The notes under the pieces are model-generated. The model saw nothing but the letters and a program-made list of their open reading frames with translations. It had not been told where the DNA came from and did no database searches. This document shows, in pieces, positions 17,022-26,509 of a stretch of DNA of 64,000 bases (within the stretch, counting starts at the first letter, position 1; every line of letters starts with the position of its first letter). This DNA is from JAURNZ01 sp036337715 (lineage in GTDB: Bacteria > Pseudomonadota > Gammaproteobacteria > Comchoanobacterales > Comchoanobacteraceae). Position numbers and translations under genes: made by a program. The stretch is from positions 1 to 64,000 of the forward strand of contig JAYZDS010000004.1 in the NCBI GenBank assembly GCA_036337715.1, written 5' to 3'.

Positions 17022-18515
17022 ATGCATATGGTAAAGAAAATTATAATCATGGGTGGTGGCTTTGGAGGTATCGCAAGTGCACTCAGGCTAAAAGCAGAAG
17101 GGTATGATGTGACTGTGGTTGATCGATGTCCAAAACTTGGTGGTAGAGCACAAACATATCATCATGAGGGCTATCAACATGATGCTGGGCCGACAGTCAT
17201 TACAGCCCCCTACTTATTTGAGGAATTGTGGCAGTTATTCAAATTAGACATGGCTGACGATGTTACTATGCATGCGCTTAAACCATGGTACCAATTTGTA
17301 TTCTATGATCAATCTTCTCTTAATTATGGTGGCAGCCTTGATGAAACCCTGGATGCTATAAAACAAATCAGTCCCAAAGACGGCAAAGGATACTTGAATT
17401 TATTACAAGAATCTAAAAATTTGTATGAAGTTGGGTTTAATGAATTGTCTGATCAACCATTTCACAAACTAAATTATCTTTTAAAACAAGTACCAAGCAT
17501 GATTAAACTTGGTTGTTACCGCAGTGTATGGCAATGGGTTAGCCAACACCTCCAAGATGATCGTTTACGAAGGGCCTTTTCAATTCAACCTCTATTAGTG
17601 GGTGGCAATCCGATGAATACAACGTGTATTTATGGTCTGATTCATTATTTAGAAAGAGCCCACGGCATACACTTTCCTAAAGGAGGCATGGGTGGATTAG
17701 TCAATGGCTTAACTAAACTCATGCACCGTGTTGGGATTAAAGTCATTAATCACGCAACAGTCACTAAAATGAATATAACAAATGGCAAGGTTCAATCAGT
17801 ACAATTAAACCATGAACATGAAATGAACGCAGATTATTTTGTCTCCAATCTTGACCCTCTTTTTTTATATCAACAATTAATACCAAAAAAACATCAATTT
17901 TTATCAGCACAATTAAAAACAAAACGAACGAAGGTATCCATGGGTTTATTTGTGATATATTTTGGCACGAAAATCCAATACCCAGAGGTTGAGCATCATA
18001 CGATTTTATTTGGTAAAACATATGAGACATTATTGAATGATATTTTCAACCATCATAAATTAAATAAAGATATTTCTATTTATCTTCATCGTCCAACTGC
18101 CACTGATCCCTCAATGGCACCAGAAGGCCATGATGGGTTTTATGCGCTAGTACCTGTCCCAAATTTATTAGGCAAGATAGACTGGACTATTGAAGGTGAA
18201 AAATTAAAAAAACATACCCTCGATATTTTGGAAAAAAGACTTTTACCCAACTTAAACAATCATTTAACACATTGTTTCTTTAAAACACCAATCGATTTTA
18301 AACATGACTACCTCAGTGAATATGGCGCTGGTTTTTCAATTGCCCCACTTTTCACACAATCAGCTTGGTTTAGATTTCATAACCAAGCCGAAGGCATAAG
18401 TAATCTATATTTATGTGGTGCTGGCACACATCCCGGTGCAGGTTTGCCTGGCGTTTTATCTTCTGCAAAAATTGTAACAAAATTAATTAAAGAAGCTGAG
18501 ATTGCCTATGCATAA
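17022..18515 (+). CDS. crtI: Phytoene desaturase CrtI
   Basis: An FAD-dependent carotenoid desaturase of about 497 residues that converts phytoene to lycopene, the second carotenoid step on the way to retinal. The N-terminal dinucleotide-binding loop is IIIMGGGFGGIASALRL. Next come GGRAQTYHHEGYQHDAGP and the substrate-side GGNPMNTTCIYGLIHYLE. The C-terminal FAD-contact block is LYLCGAGTHPGAGLPGVLSS. The frame opens at 16989, inside the terminator stem, so ATG 17022 (MHMVKK) or 17028 is the real start. No ribosome site is visible ahead of it. Its last eight bases (ATGCATAA) contain the crtB start. Confidence 0.93.
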   Translation: MHMVKKIIIMGGGFGGIASALRLKAEGYDVTVVDRCPKLGGRAQTYHHEGYQHDAGPTVITAPYLFEELWQLFKLDMADDVTMHALKPWYQFVFYDQSSLNYGGSLDETLDAIKQISPKDGKGYLNLLQESKNLYEVGFNELSDQPFHKLNYLLKQVPSMIKLGCYRSVWQWVSQHLQDDRLRRAFSIQPLLVGGNPMNTTCIYGLIHYLERAHGIHFPKGGMGGLVNGLTKLMHRVGIKVINHATVTKMNITNGKVQSVQLNHEHEMNADYFVSNLDPLFLYQQLIPKKHQFLSAQLKTKRTKVSMGLFVIYFGTKIQYPEVEHHTILFGKTYETLLNDIFNHHKLNKDISIYLHRPTATDPSMAPEGHDGFYALVPVPNLLGKIDWTIEGEKLKKHTLDILEKRLLPNLNNHLTHCFFKTPIDFKHDYLSEYGAGFSIAPLFTQSAWFRFHNQAEGISNLYLCGAGTHPGAGLPGVLSSAKIVTKLIKEAEIAYA

Positions 18516-19395
18516 AAATTCCGATTTCACTCAAAACTTACGTCTTCATAGCTCTAGTTTTTATCTTGCCAGTTTATGGTTATCAGCTGAAACCAGACAT
18601 GCAGCAGCAAAACTTTATTATTTTTGTCGCTATCTTGATGACCTTGCCGACAAACCACATAGTCATAATAGTAAAGAGATAGAATCTATCCTTAAAGACA
18701 TTCAAGGCCAAAAATCTAACCACCCTATTTCTGGTCACATGCTCGAACTTATTGAACAATATCATATTCCTCATAATGTTCCAATTGCATTAATTCATGG
18801 CATACAGAAAGACCTAAATAACATTCAAATGACCACAAAAAAATCCCTTTTGAGTTATGCCTATGAAGTTGCAGGTACAGTAGGTATCATGATGGCTCAT
18901 GTATTAAATACACCGTCTCTAAAAGCACAGCATCACGCCATAGATTTAAGTATTGCCATGCAACTGACCAATATAGCTCGTGATGTTTATGAAGATGCGC
19001 GCCTAGGACGAAGATACCTACCTGCAGAATGGATTGGTTCGATAACACCCGAAGACATTATTCATCCAAGTCCAGGTATACAAATTAAAATCAATCAAGG
19101 GATACATCGGATCATTAGATTATCAGAGGACTACTATGATAGTGGGATTAATGGTATTAGTTATCTTCCAAAAAAATATCAAGCATCTATCCATAGGGCA
19201 GCAGCACTTTACCGAGAAATCGGATTTAAAATTCAACACGCACAAAATTCATTTCAGAAAGAAAAAACGCGTGTTAGTAAATTAAAAAAATTGTATCTAT
19301 TAACTTGTAAAAAAAGCAATCATAGCCCTGTGTTTGATCATTCAATTTCACTTCATAATGATATCAAACACTTTCCCTTTACACACCATGCTTAA
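18508..19395 (+). CDS. crtB: Phytoene synthase CrtB
   Basis: A squalene/phytoene synthase of about 295 residues that condenses two GGPP molecules into phytoene. The two Asp-rich Mg-diphosphate motifs are present: DDLAD within YFCRYLDDLADKP, and NIARDVYEDARLGRRYLP. The start is taken at ATG 18508 (MHKNSDF), giving an eight-base overlap with the crtI stop; an in-frame TTG at 18502 is less likely. The 3' end overlaps crtY by eight bases (ATGCTTAA). GGPP must come from a synthase elsewhere, because no crtE is in this cluster. Confidence 0.93.
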   Translation: MHKNSDFTQNLRLHSSSFYLASLWLSAETRHAAAKLYYFCRYLDDLADKPHSHNSKEIESILKDIQGQKSNHPISGHMLELIEQYHIPHNVPIALIHGIQKDLNNIQMTTKKSLLSYAYEVAGTVGIMMAHVLNTPSLKAQHHAIDLSIAMQLTNIARDVYEDARLGRRYLPAEWIGSITPEDIIHPSPGIQIKINQGIHRIIRLSEDYYDSGINGISYLPKKYQASIHRAAALYREIGFKIQHAQNSFQKEKTRVSKLKKLYLLTCKKSNHSPVFDHSISLHNDIKHFPFTHHA

Positions 19396-20530
19396 TACAG
19401 AGACATATGACATCATTGTCATTGGTGCTGGTTGTGCTGGCCTCAGCTTTGTATCTGCACTCAATGAATTATCACAATCAAGCCGCATTTTGATATTAGA
19501 ACAAGCACCATCTATTGATAAAGTGCCAAATCGAACATGGAGTTATTGGACTTCTAAACCAGATGAATTAAAAGCCTATATTTGGCATGAGTGGCAACGA
19601 TGGTCACTAAGTACACATTCAAAAGAAATATTATCGCATAGTAACGAATTAACCTATCAGTCCATTAAATCCGATCACTACCTACCCGCACTCTTAGAAA
19701 AAATAAAAAAAAATAAAAATATAACTGTTTTATTCGAAAAAAAAATTGATAAGTTAATATACGCTTCAAAGACCAAAATAGTGACTCGGACCGTTTCTGA
19801 GCAATGGTCTTCGCAGTGGGTAATTGACACACGCCCCCCAAATGAAGAAGCTAATTTTGAACTTATTCAGTCATTTAAAGGCCAATACATACGCAGTTCA
19901 AAACCCATTTTCAACCCTAACGTATTTGGTCTTATGGATAATATAGTGTGTAAAGATAATATTATTAAATTTACATATTTACTTCCCAACAATCATTACG
20001 AGTGTTTAATTGAAACAACTTTTTTACATCAGCCAGATAAATTGCCAGATATAGAATATCATTTAAAAAAAGACCTTCAACGTTTTGGAAGTCATCATCC
20101 CTTCAAAGTCATTCAATCAGAACATGGGCGATTACCTATGACTGCCAAAAGATTCAGACAACCCAAACATAAAAGACATATCAAAGCAGGACAATCTGCT
20201 GGTGGGCTAAGGCCCAGCTCAGGATATGGGTTCAAGCGTATCATAGCGTGGGCTCAACTAGCAGCGCAAACATATCACAAACATCAATTGATACCCTACC
20301 CAAACCACCACGCTTTTTTTAGTCACAAAATGGATCAGATTTTTTTAAACACGCTTAAACATATGCCAGAGCAAGCACCTACAATTTTTACAGCCCTTGC
20401 TGAAGGCTTAAATGGCGATGAGTTTGGTTATTTTATGATGGACAAAGCTAATATTTCAATTTGGCGAAAAGTTATTCAAGCTTTACCTACTAAAACCATG
20501 CTAAAGGGGCTTACAAAATCATATGCATGA
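19388..20530 (+). CDS. crtY: Lycopene beta-cyclase CrtY
   Basis: A 380-residue flavoprotein cyclase that turns lycopene into beta-carotene. The N-terminus after the chosen ATG reads MLNTETYDIIVIGAGCAGLS, a dinucleotide-binding fold placed exactly where CrtY proteins start. NRTWSYW and the later AGQSAGGLRPSSGYGF block are family hallmarks. The open frame extends upstream to 19334, but that would add residues inside crtB with no family counterpart. Translation probably couples to crtB through the eight-base overlap, and the 3' end overlaps blh by eight bases (ATGCATGA). Confidence 0.92.
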   Translation: MLNTETYDIIVIGAGCAGLSFVSALNELSQSSRILILEQAPSIDKVPNRTWSYWTSKPDELKAYIWHEWQRWSLSTHSKEILSHSNELTYQSIKSDHYLPALLEKIKKNKNITVLFEKKIDKLIYASKTKIVTRTVSEQWSSQWVIDTRPPNEEANFELIQSFKGQYIRSSKPIFNPNVFGLMDNIVCKDNIIKFTYLLPNNHYECLIETTFLHQPDKLPDIEYHLKKDLQRFGSHHPFKVIQSEHGRLPMTAKRFRQPKHKRHIKAGQSAGGLRPSSGYGFKRIIAWAQLAAQTYHKHQLIPYPNHHAFFSHKMDQIFLNTLKHMPEQAPTIFTALAEGLNGDEFGYFMMDKANISIWRKVIQALPTKTMLKGLTKSYA

Positions 20531-21356
20531 GCCAACCATTGAACACAAACTTATCCCATGCTGGTTCATACTTGCCATAGGTCTTTTAATAAGCAACATT
20601 CAAAGTGAATTGTATTTCATAGATTTATTTTTTTTACTTACCATAGGTATATTTCATGGCGCATATGACTTTCATTATGCAATTTTTTCAAAAAAATTGG
20701 ATACGATGGGTCAAATTAAATTCATATTACAGTATGTCATTATTGCGTTAGCATTTATTTTTTTTTGGTTAATATATCCAAATTTGGGTTTAGGGATTTT
20801 TTTTATTATTGCTTCAATACATTTTGGCCTTGATTGGGATCATTTTGAAAATATATTCATTACAAGCATCCTTGGCTATGCCACACTTTCAATAAGTTTG
20901 TATATGCACCCTGATGTAACAAATCAAATGCTCACTCATGACTTTTTAAACATTTCACCGCATACCTTACTACTTTTAACCAGTCTTACCCCTGTCTCTT
21001 GCATGTTAGGATTGTTTTTTTGTATCTTTCATCGAAGAAAAGTCATGTTAATACAATGGTTGTCATTTCAATTATTAGGTGCCATATTGCCACCTTTAAC
21101 TTTTTTTACAATCTATTTTTGTGGTTTTCATAGCATAAAACACATTCAAAACATGCGTGAGAAACTTAATAAAGTTAGTGGTTTGGATAAAATGGCGGTC
21201 CTATTATGGCTAATAAGCATTGTGGTTTTAGTATCTATTCACGCATGCTTTAAGAGTCAATTAAACCAATATCCACTTCACACTTATTTTATCTTATTGG
21301 CAGGTTTAACCATGCCACATATGTGGTTGCATATGCTGCCTTTAAGCAAAAATTAG
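20523..21356 (+). CDS. blh: Beta-carotene 15,15'-dioxygenase, Blh/Brp family
   Basis: A 277-residue integral membrane oxygenase that cleaves beta-carotene symmetrically into two retinal molecules, the chromophore of the proteorhodopsin. The conserved histidines expected to hold the iron are visible in FHGAYDFH (H45), ASIHFGLDWDHF (H100), FCGFHSIKHIQ (H203, H207) and MPHMWLHML (H266, H270). About seven hydrophobic helices are present. It is the last gene of the crtI-crtB-crtY-blh unit. It converges on the MFS gene on the other strand, with a 15-base overlap. Confidence 0.92.
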   Translation: MHEPTIEHKLIPCWFILAIGLLISNIQSELYFIDLFFLLTIGIFHGAYDFHYAIFSKKLDTMGQIKFILQYVIIALAFIFFWLIYPNLGLGIFFIIASIHFGLDWDHFENIFITSILGYATLSISLYMHPDVTNQMLTHDFLNISPHTLLLLTSLTPVSCMLGLFFCIFHRRKVMLIQWLSFQLLGAILPPLTFFTIYFCGFHSIKHIQNMREKLNKVSGLDKMAVLLWLISIVVLVSIHACFKSQLNQYPLHTYFILLAGLTMPHMWLHMLPLSKN

Positions 21357-22517
21357 TGAAAAACGGTATTTTGGGGCCAATAAATATACTATCAAAACAA
21401 TACAAAGACTCATGTACAATATAAAGCCAACCAAGTTGAACGTAATCAACATATTTAAAATAGCAGAGGCAATAAAACAGCTCCCAAATTGTAAAGAGCC
21501 TAATAGTGCATTACCCGTAATCGGTACTTTTTTAGCGACTTCTAAAAATATGTTTATTGAAAAAACCGTCAATAAAGCGTTACAAACAGCATTGATCATG
21601 ATGCAACCAATAAGGTATGAAAAAATACTATTCAGATATAGTGCATGTGTGAGTGTTAACATTGCACAAACAAAGATATTTAAACATATATTTATAATCA
21701 TTTGAACATTACCATCATGTAATCTATAGGGCAATAAGACCCGAATAAAAATATCCATTAATTTTACAACACTTAAATATAAACCGACATTTAAAATAGT
21801 CCAGTGAAAGTGATTGATTAGGTAATACATACTAAAAATAACTTCACACATCGAAATTGAGCTCATGAAACCAGCTAACACAATTTGCTTCAGTTGATTT
21901 GGGTAACATAAGATGTCGTGAATACTTTTTGTATATGTCTTCCAATCCCAATTCATGAGTATGATTTGATCAGGCCAATCATTAAAAATAGGCCTAATCC
22001 ATAAAAATCCTGCAATGGCAATCCAATGAATGGCTCGCCAATCAAATAATGTCACTACATAGGCCGAGATTGTTGGCGTAATCACTAACATAATGGCATG
22101 AAACCCTAGCATTGCACTTACGGCGTAATTAAAGCCTTTAGTAATATTTTTTTCACTAAACTCAATTTGGATTCGCATTAAAATGATCAAACCACCTGCA
22201 CTCAAACCTAAGAGCAACCGAGCAAAAAAAAGCTGATCATATGTGCTTACAATCAAGCTAAGCACGTTGGCGCTTAAACCAATAAACCACACATTTTGAT
22301 GGATACGTTTTGGTGACATGACAGTCAGCATCATTGGCATGATAAATTCGGCAACCATTGCGGCACCTAAGAATATTGTGACTAACCATTGACTACTTTG
22401 GATGGATATACCAAACTCAGAGACAACCCTTGATAACGCAGGATAAAATATCTCAATCATCAACAAGGCCACTGCAAAAACAGTGCCATAATGACAATAT
22501 GGTTTTTTAAATATCAT
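21342..22517 (-). CDS. MFS transporter
   Basis: A roughly 391-residue major facilitator protein with about twelve hydrophobic segments. The N-terminal half resembles Bcr/CflA drug exporters: IEIFYPALSRVVSEFGIS, then SIQSSQWLVTIFLGAAMVAE, and FARLLLGLSAGGLIIL in the place of the GR-Q motif. The C-terminal half is poorly conserved. The frame can start at 22553 (MYHSLIN), but the ATG ending at 22517 (MIFKKPYCHYG) fits the family better. Its substrate is unknown, and nothing beyond position ties it to the retinal genes. Confidence 0.75.
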   Translation of the reverse strand: MIFKKPYCHYGTVFAVALLMIEIFYPALSRVVSEFGISIQSSQWLVTIFLGAAMVAEFIMPMMLTVMSPKRIHQNVWFIGLSANVLSLIVSTYDQLFFARLLLGLSAGGLIILMRIQIEFSEKNITKGFNYAVSAMLGFHAIMLVITPTISAYVVTLFDWRAIHWIAIAGFLWIRPIFNDWPDQIILMNWDWKTYTKSIHDILCYPNQLKQIVLAGFMSSISMCEVIFSMYYLINHFHWTILNVGLYLSVVKLMDIFIRVLLPYRLHDGNVQMIINICLNIFVCAMLTLTHALYLNSIFSYLIGCIMINAVCNALLTVFSINIFLEVAKKVPITGNALLGSLQFGSCFIASAILNMLITFNLVGFILYMSLCIVLIVYLLAPKYRFSLIFA

Positions 22518-22591
22518 TGAAATATACACTTCATTTATGAGACTATGATACATAAGTAAATTTTCTTTTTAAATATCTCAAAAGGTTTTGT

Positions 22592-23269
22592 ATGGGTATC
22601 ACAGATATTCTTGGTGCACTTTCAACTGCATTAAATGAAATAAATTCAAATCTTCCATTCTTGTTTTTTTGGATGGGTCTGGCTTGGATCATTCTCATAG
22701 TGAATTTTTTTCTTGCCAATGCTTTATTCATATTAGGTTTACTTCCAAGACACCCACTCGGCCTTATAGGCATTTTTACTAGTCCGCTTATTCATGGTAA
22801 TTTCCAACATTTATTTATGAATGCAGCTTTCTATTTGGGACTTGGCGGCTTAGTATTGAGTCAGGGCCTTGATACATTCTTAACAGTTAGTATATCTATT
22901 ATGTTTATTTCAGGAAGCTTAGTATGGGTTTTCGGACGTAAGGCTCTTCATGTTGGGGCAAGTAGTCTCATCATCGGTTACTGGGCTTATTTGTCTATCA
23001 GGGCCATCGTAGATCCAAACCCTACTCAAATCCTAGGTGCTTTACTGGGTATGTATTACTTTGGTATGCATATGGCTGGCAGTTTACTAAGTACTAAAGG
23101 CAATGTTTCAATCGAAGGACATATGGCCGGATTGGTTGCAGGACTAATAACCGGTTTTTATTATCAAGAAATATTCAGTTGGTTTAGTATTTATGGCAGT
23201 GATATACTAAATTGGGGTTATAACCTTAGCAACGATCTTAATTTACTGCTTAATAATACATCCACTTAA
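22592..23269 (+). CDS. Rhomboid-family intramembrane serine protease
   Basis: A 225-residue protein with about six membrane helices. It has the rhomboid signature: the HxxxN loop in HGNFQHLFMNAAF (H73, N77), the nucleophile in VGASSLI (S124, where most members read GASG), and the catalytic His in EGHMAGLVAG (H177). Rhomboids cut transmembrane segments of partner proteins inside the membrane. No partner can be named here. The start ATG follows a weak AAAGG-type site. Confidence 0.87.
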   Translation: MGITDILGALSTALNEINSNLPFLFFWMGLAWIILIVNFFLANALFILGLLPRHPLGLIGIFTSPLIHGNFQHLFMNAAFYLGLGGLVLSQGLDTFLTVSISIMFISGSLVWVFGRKALHVGASSLIIGYWAYLSIRAIVDPNPTQILGALLGMYYFGMHMAGSLLSTKGNVSIEGHMAGLVAGLITGFYYQEIFSWFSIYGSDILNWGYNLSNDLNLLLNNTST

Positions 23270-23298
23270 TAATCAATCATATTAGACTATCCCAAAAA

Positions 23299-24864
23299 AT
23301 GACAAAAACTTTACATTACAAAACAATCAATCAAAAATATTTAGTCACTACCAACCAAGATGAAATACCTATTGGGTCAATCATATTTTGGCATGACCAT
23401 CATTTAATACATCAGGCAAGCAAAAAACGACCAGGAAAACACTTAATTCGTCCAGAATTAATTGCACATGTTGGGATCGTCATTGGTTATGATGGCCAAT
23501 ACCCGAAAATTGCTCATGCAGTCAATGAAGAAATATCAACAGACCCTAATAAAGAACCAATTAGATCTGTGATTACCTCAAGACTTCAGGCTTTAGACGA
23601 CAGAAAAAAACAAAACCATTCTTTTATTGTTTTTAAACCTAATCCAAATAATAGCGAACAAATGTTACTATCTGCTGCTATGGTTGAGATAGCAACTAAG
23701 TTGACACATCGAGACCCAATATCAAAAGAATCAAGTTATCAAATACCGTATGGTGTCAATCGGTCAAGAAAAATGACCGCACACATACGTTCATTATTCG
23801 CACAAAAACAAACAAATGTTAAATTTGAAACACAACTTGCTCAAGTCACAAAAGCCCAGTTTCATGAAACTCAATATGCCTTTTATCATGAATGGGATTA
23901 TAATCAACCAAGCACCAAAAAAGTCATCACTGACGAGCCCTTAGATGTTCATGCAGCTGCATTGGTGGCTTTTAAAAATGTGGCACAAATGAATCACAAG
24001 GATTATCAAAAATACACTCAGAAAAACAATCAACCTGCCTTTACAAAACATGGGTTAATGTGTGTTCAATTCATTATGTGGCTTGGTCAATGCGCCATAA
24101 TTGAATCAAACCCCTATGATCCTCTAACAAACAATGTTTTGAATCCTAAGGGGTCGGTTGAAAAAATATCCATGTTATCGAGAAAGTATACAAGACAGGA
24201 TGATGAAAATAAGATTCATGTCAAACGCGTCTTATTACACAATCATAATCAAGCAGAGTTATTTAGTGAAGCCGACTATAAAGACTTATTTTCTTGGCTT
24301 GACCATGACGGTAAGATGATGGCACCAGGTACATTAATGCAAATTTTGATGGATCAAGCTAATTTTAGCGATGGTGGGGGTGAAAAACCATTTATTGTTG
24401 ATTATTACCATGTTAGTAACGTAAACAACAGACAAACTGATAATATTTTAGACGATATCAATGATTTAGTTACAACACTTTACCAACTTAATTTAAAACA
24501 TAGGATAAGCATTTTTGACCCTGAGATGTATTTCTCACAATTTTTAGAAAAAATTGCAAGCTTGCTCACTCGGCATGAACGTGATATCACAATAAGCGAA
24601 TTACTGCAAAATCGAAACTTAAAACGGGTTGCAGAACAACGACAGCAACAAGTTGGCATTGAGTGCGAAAAAATAAACACCACAATAAAGCGGACCTTTT
24701 CTCATCATAGTCATGTTGAAATGCATTTTTTGGGGATTAGCATTCAAATTATCATGTCTGTCTTTTTAAATAAACTTAAAAAAACCGTCATGCAAAAAAG
24801 AAAGTTTTTTAATGAAGAGCCAAGCTACGGACGTAGCAAACAAGTCAAGCGTGCATCTAAATAA
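23299..24864 (+). CDS. Possible permuted papain-fold (YiiX/YaeF-like) hydrolase, unknown role
   Basis: A 521-residue soluble protein that I cannot place with certainty. Near the start, IPIGSIIFWHDHHLIHQ then ELIAHVGIVIGYDGQYPKIA resembles the 'GDIIF ... HVGIV' opening of circularly permuted NlpC/P60 enzymes (His at residue 57). A Cys at 255 in HGLMCVQFIMWLGQC sits where those proteins carry the catalytic 'CSxLV'. His before Cys is the permuted order. The last 250 residues are helical with no known motif. It follows the rhomboid gene by 29 bases. It could be a cell-wall amidase, a lipid acyl hydrolase or a host-directed enzyme; no signal peptide is seen. Confidence 0.5.
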   Translation: MTKTLHYKTINQKYLVTTNQDEIPIGSIIFWHDHHLIHQASKKRPGKHLIRPELIAHVGIVIGYDGQYPKIAHAVNEEISTDPNKEPIRSVITSRLQALDDRKKQNHSFIVFKPNPNNSEQMLLSAAMVEIATKLTHRDPISKESSYQIPYGVNRSRKMTAHIRSLFAQKQTNVKFETQLAQVTKAQFHETQYAFYHEWDYNQPSTKKVITDEPLDVHAAALVAFKNVAQMNHKDYQKYTQKNNQPAFTKHGLMCVQFIMWLGQCAIIESNPYDPLTNNVLNPKGSVEKISMLSRKYTRQDDENKIHVKRVLLHNHNQAELFSEADYKDLFSWLDHDGKMMAPGTLMQILMDQANFSDGGGEKPFIVDYYHVSNVNNRQTDNILDDINDLVTTLYQLNLKHRISIFDPEMYFSQFLEKIASLLTRHERDITISELLQNRNLKRVAEQRQQQVGIECEKINTTIKRTFSHHSHVEMHFLGISIQIIMSVFLNKLKKTVMQKRKFFNEEPSYGRSKQVKRASK

Positions 24865-24943
24865 ATTCAACTTATTTTTACGTTGTGCGCCAAATCAATC
24901 TTTGATATTATTAGTAGGGTTTATATATTGGCGAGGATTATAT

Positions 24944-25795
24944 ATGTTCGATGCAAGCATTAATGTGTTAAAGACGCAACTTTGTCATTGTGTTTCAAAT
25001 TGGAAATCTTATCTAAAAATTTATTTTATCGTCCCACTCGTATTAATTGTAACGCTTGGTTTGCTCGCCCTTGCCACTTTAAGCTTTAGTCCGCTTTTGT
25101 CTTTCTTCCGCAATAATTTTGGCTTTTATATAATCGGTTTTTATGTATTAATAATATACTTCTTAAAACTTTATGTTCTTGGCATAAGGTTTGTTTGTCT
25201 TGACGAAAAACCAAAAAATATACTTAACCTAAAATATTCGAAACAAGCTTTTTTATATAGTTCATACATGATGCTTATCATTCTATACGTCATTGCTTTT
25301 TTCTTTTTTATACTATTTTTAACCTCATTTTTTCTTCCTGTATCTTCTTCATTGATGACCCCATTGACGGGCCAATCAGAACAAATATCTTCGGCATTAG
25401 TAAATTCATTAAACAATATTGGCATACACACTCAAACCAACAGCGAAACATATTTAGTTATCTTCGACTATCTAATTTTCATATTCTCCTATGCCTTAAT
25501 TAGTGCTTTATTGGTATTTAATAGTATTGCAGTAGCAACAGACATTGAAATACCCTTTTATCGCAGTGTTTATAAACTTAAAAAGTTTTTTAGTGTAAAT
25601 TTTCAGTTACAATTCATATACATTTCTTTCAACTTACTTATTAATTATTTAAGCAATTTATTACTTGCTGATTCCGCCAATATAGGAAAACTGGTCTTCA
25701 GCGCAATACTAAACATTGTAAACTTTTATATTAGTATATTTTTCATTTTATGTTATGCCCGTAATTTTAAATTATGGCATCAATCAACTAAATAG
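24944..25795 (+). CDS. Unknown multispanning membrane protein A
   Basis: A 283-residue protein with about six hydrophobic segments. The long frame opens at 24812 inside the previous gene, but ATG 24944 (MFDASINVLKTQ) has a GAGG ribosome site eight bases before it and is chosen. The protein begins with a short amphipathic segment, then YFIVPLVLIVTLGLLALATL. Its opening (MFxAxxxxxxxQ, then an aromatic-rich helix) resembles the next gene, so the two may be paralogues. They are separated by ten bases and probably cotranscribed. Function unknown. Confidence 0.6.
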   Translation: MFDASINVLKTQLCHCVSNWKSYLKIYFIVPLVLIVTLGLLALATLSFSPLLSFFRNNFGFYIIGFYVLIIYFLKLYVLGIRFVCLDEKPKNILNLKYSKQAFLYSSYMMLIILYVIAFFFFILFLTSFFLPVSSSLMTPLTGQSEQISSALVNSLNNIGIHTQTNSETYLVIFDYLIFIFSYALISALLVFNSIAVATDIEIPFYRSVYKLKKFFSVNFQLQFIYISFNLLINYLSNLLLADSANIGKLVFSAILNIVNFYISIFFILCYARNFKLWHQSTK

Positions 25796-25805
25796 GAGAT
25801 AACTC

Positions 25806-26504
25806 GTGTTTATTGCAACTTATCAAATTATAAATGAACAGTTCACCTCTCTTTACCGAGATAGGTCTACGTATGCTAAAATTTTCTTAGCACCACTGGC
25901 AACGATGATTTTTTTGTTCGCATTTAGTGAATTGATCATGGCTTTTGATAAAACCGTGACCAGTTATGATGTTCATAACATTAATACATTAGTTTTAAAC
26001 CTAGTTTTTCTAGTGTTTACACCGTTAATTTTTTTCTATGCCATTAAAGGCATTATTCAAACCATCCGTTTCATCGTTAAGAATGAATCCCCCTATTCTT
26101 ACTTTGGATTTCACCTTTTTAAACAAGCTTATTTGTTCTTAAGTTATGTATTGTTATTTTTATTTTTCAGCTCAACAATAGCAACTTCATTCTCTATATA
26201 TATCTACATACCAATACTTATTTATATTCTTTATGCTTTTACTTGGTACCCCTATAATCTAATTTCTGTCGCAGCAGATGTGCATGTTGATTTTTTCAAA
26301 ATTGGATATCAAATTGGTAAATGGGCATTCATGAATTTTTTAATCTTGCTTTTCTTTAGTTTAACTTTTTATTGTGTTTATAGAATAGACGCTTTTTTTA
26401 GCCCCCTACCTTTGCCAATTTTGCTGTTTATTACTTATTTTTTAACACTTAATAAGCTTGGCTGTTTTGCTAGAAGCTTTTTAAGCTTTAAAAACATTCA
26501 TTAA
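25806..26504 (+). CDS. Unknown multispanning membrane protein B
   Basis: A 232-residue, very hydrophobic protein with about six membrane segments, starting at GTG 25806 behind a clear AGGAG site. The start MFIATYQIINEQFTSLY parallels membrane protein A, and both have a central loop followed by paired Phe/Leu-rich helices. The C-terminus CFARSFLSFKNIH also resembles the end of A (CYARNFKLWHQSTK), which supports paralogy. It converges on the giant gene at 26510 with only five bases between the stops and no terminator. Confidence 0.6.
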   Translation: MFIATYQIINEQFTSLYRDRSTYAKIFLAPLATMIFLFAFSELIMAFDKTVTSYDVHNINTLVLNLVFLVFTPLIFFYAIKGIIQTIRFIVKNESPYSYFGFHLFKQAYLFLSYVLLFLFFSSTIATSFSIYIYIPILIYILYAFTWYPYNLISVAADVHVDFFKIGYQIGKWAFMNFLILLFFSLTFYCVYRIDAFFSPLPLPILLFITYFLTLNKLGCFARSFLSFKNIH

Positions 26505-26509
26505 ATTAT

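Noticed and set aside
24812..24943. Upstream extension of membrane protein A
   Set aside because: Overlaps the previous gene, while ATG 24944 has a clear GAGG site.
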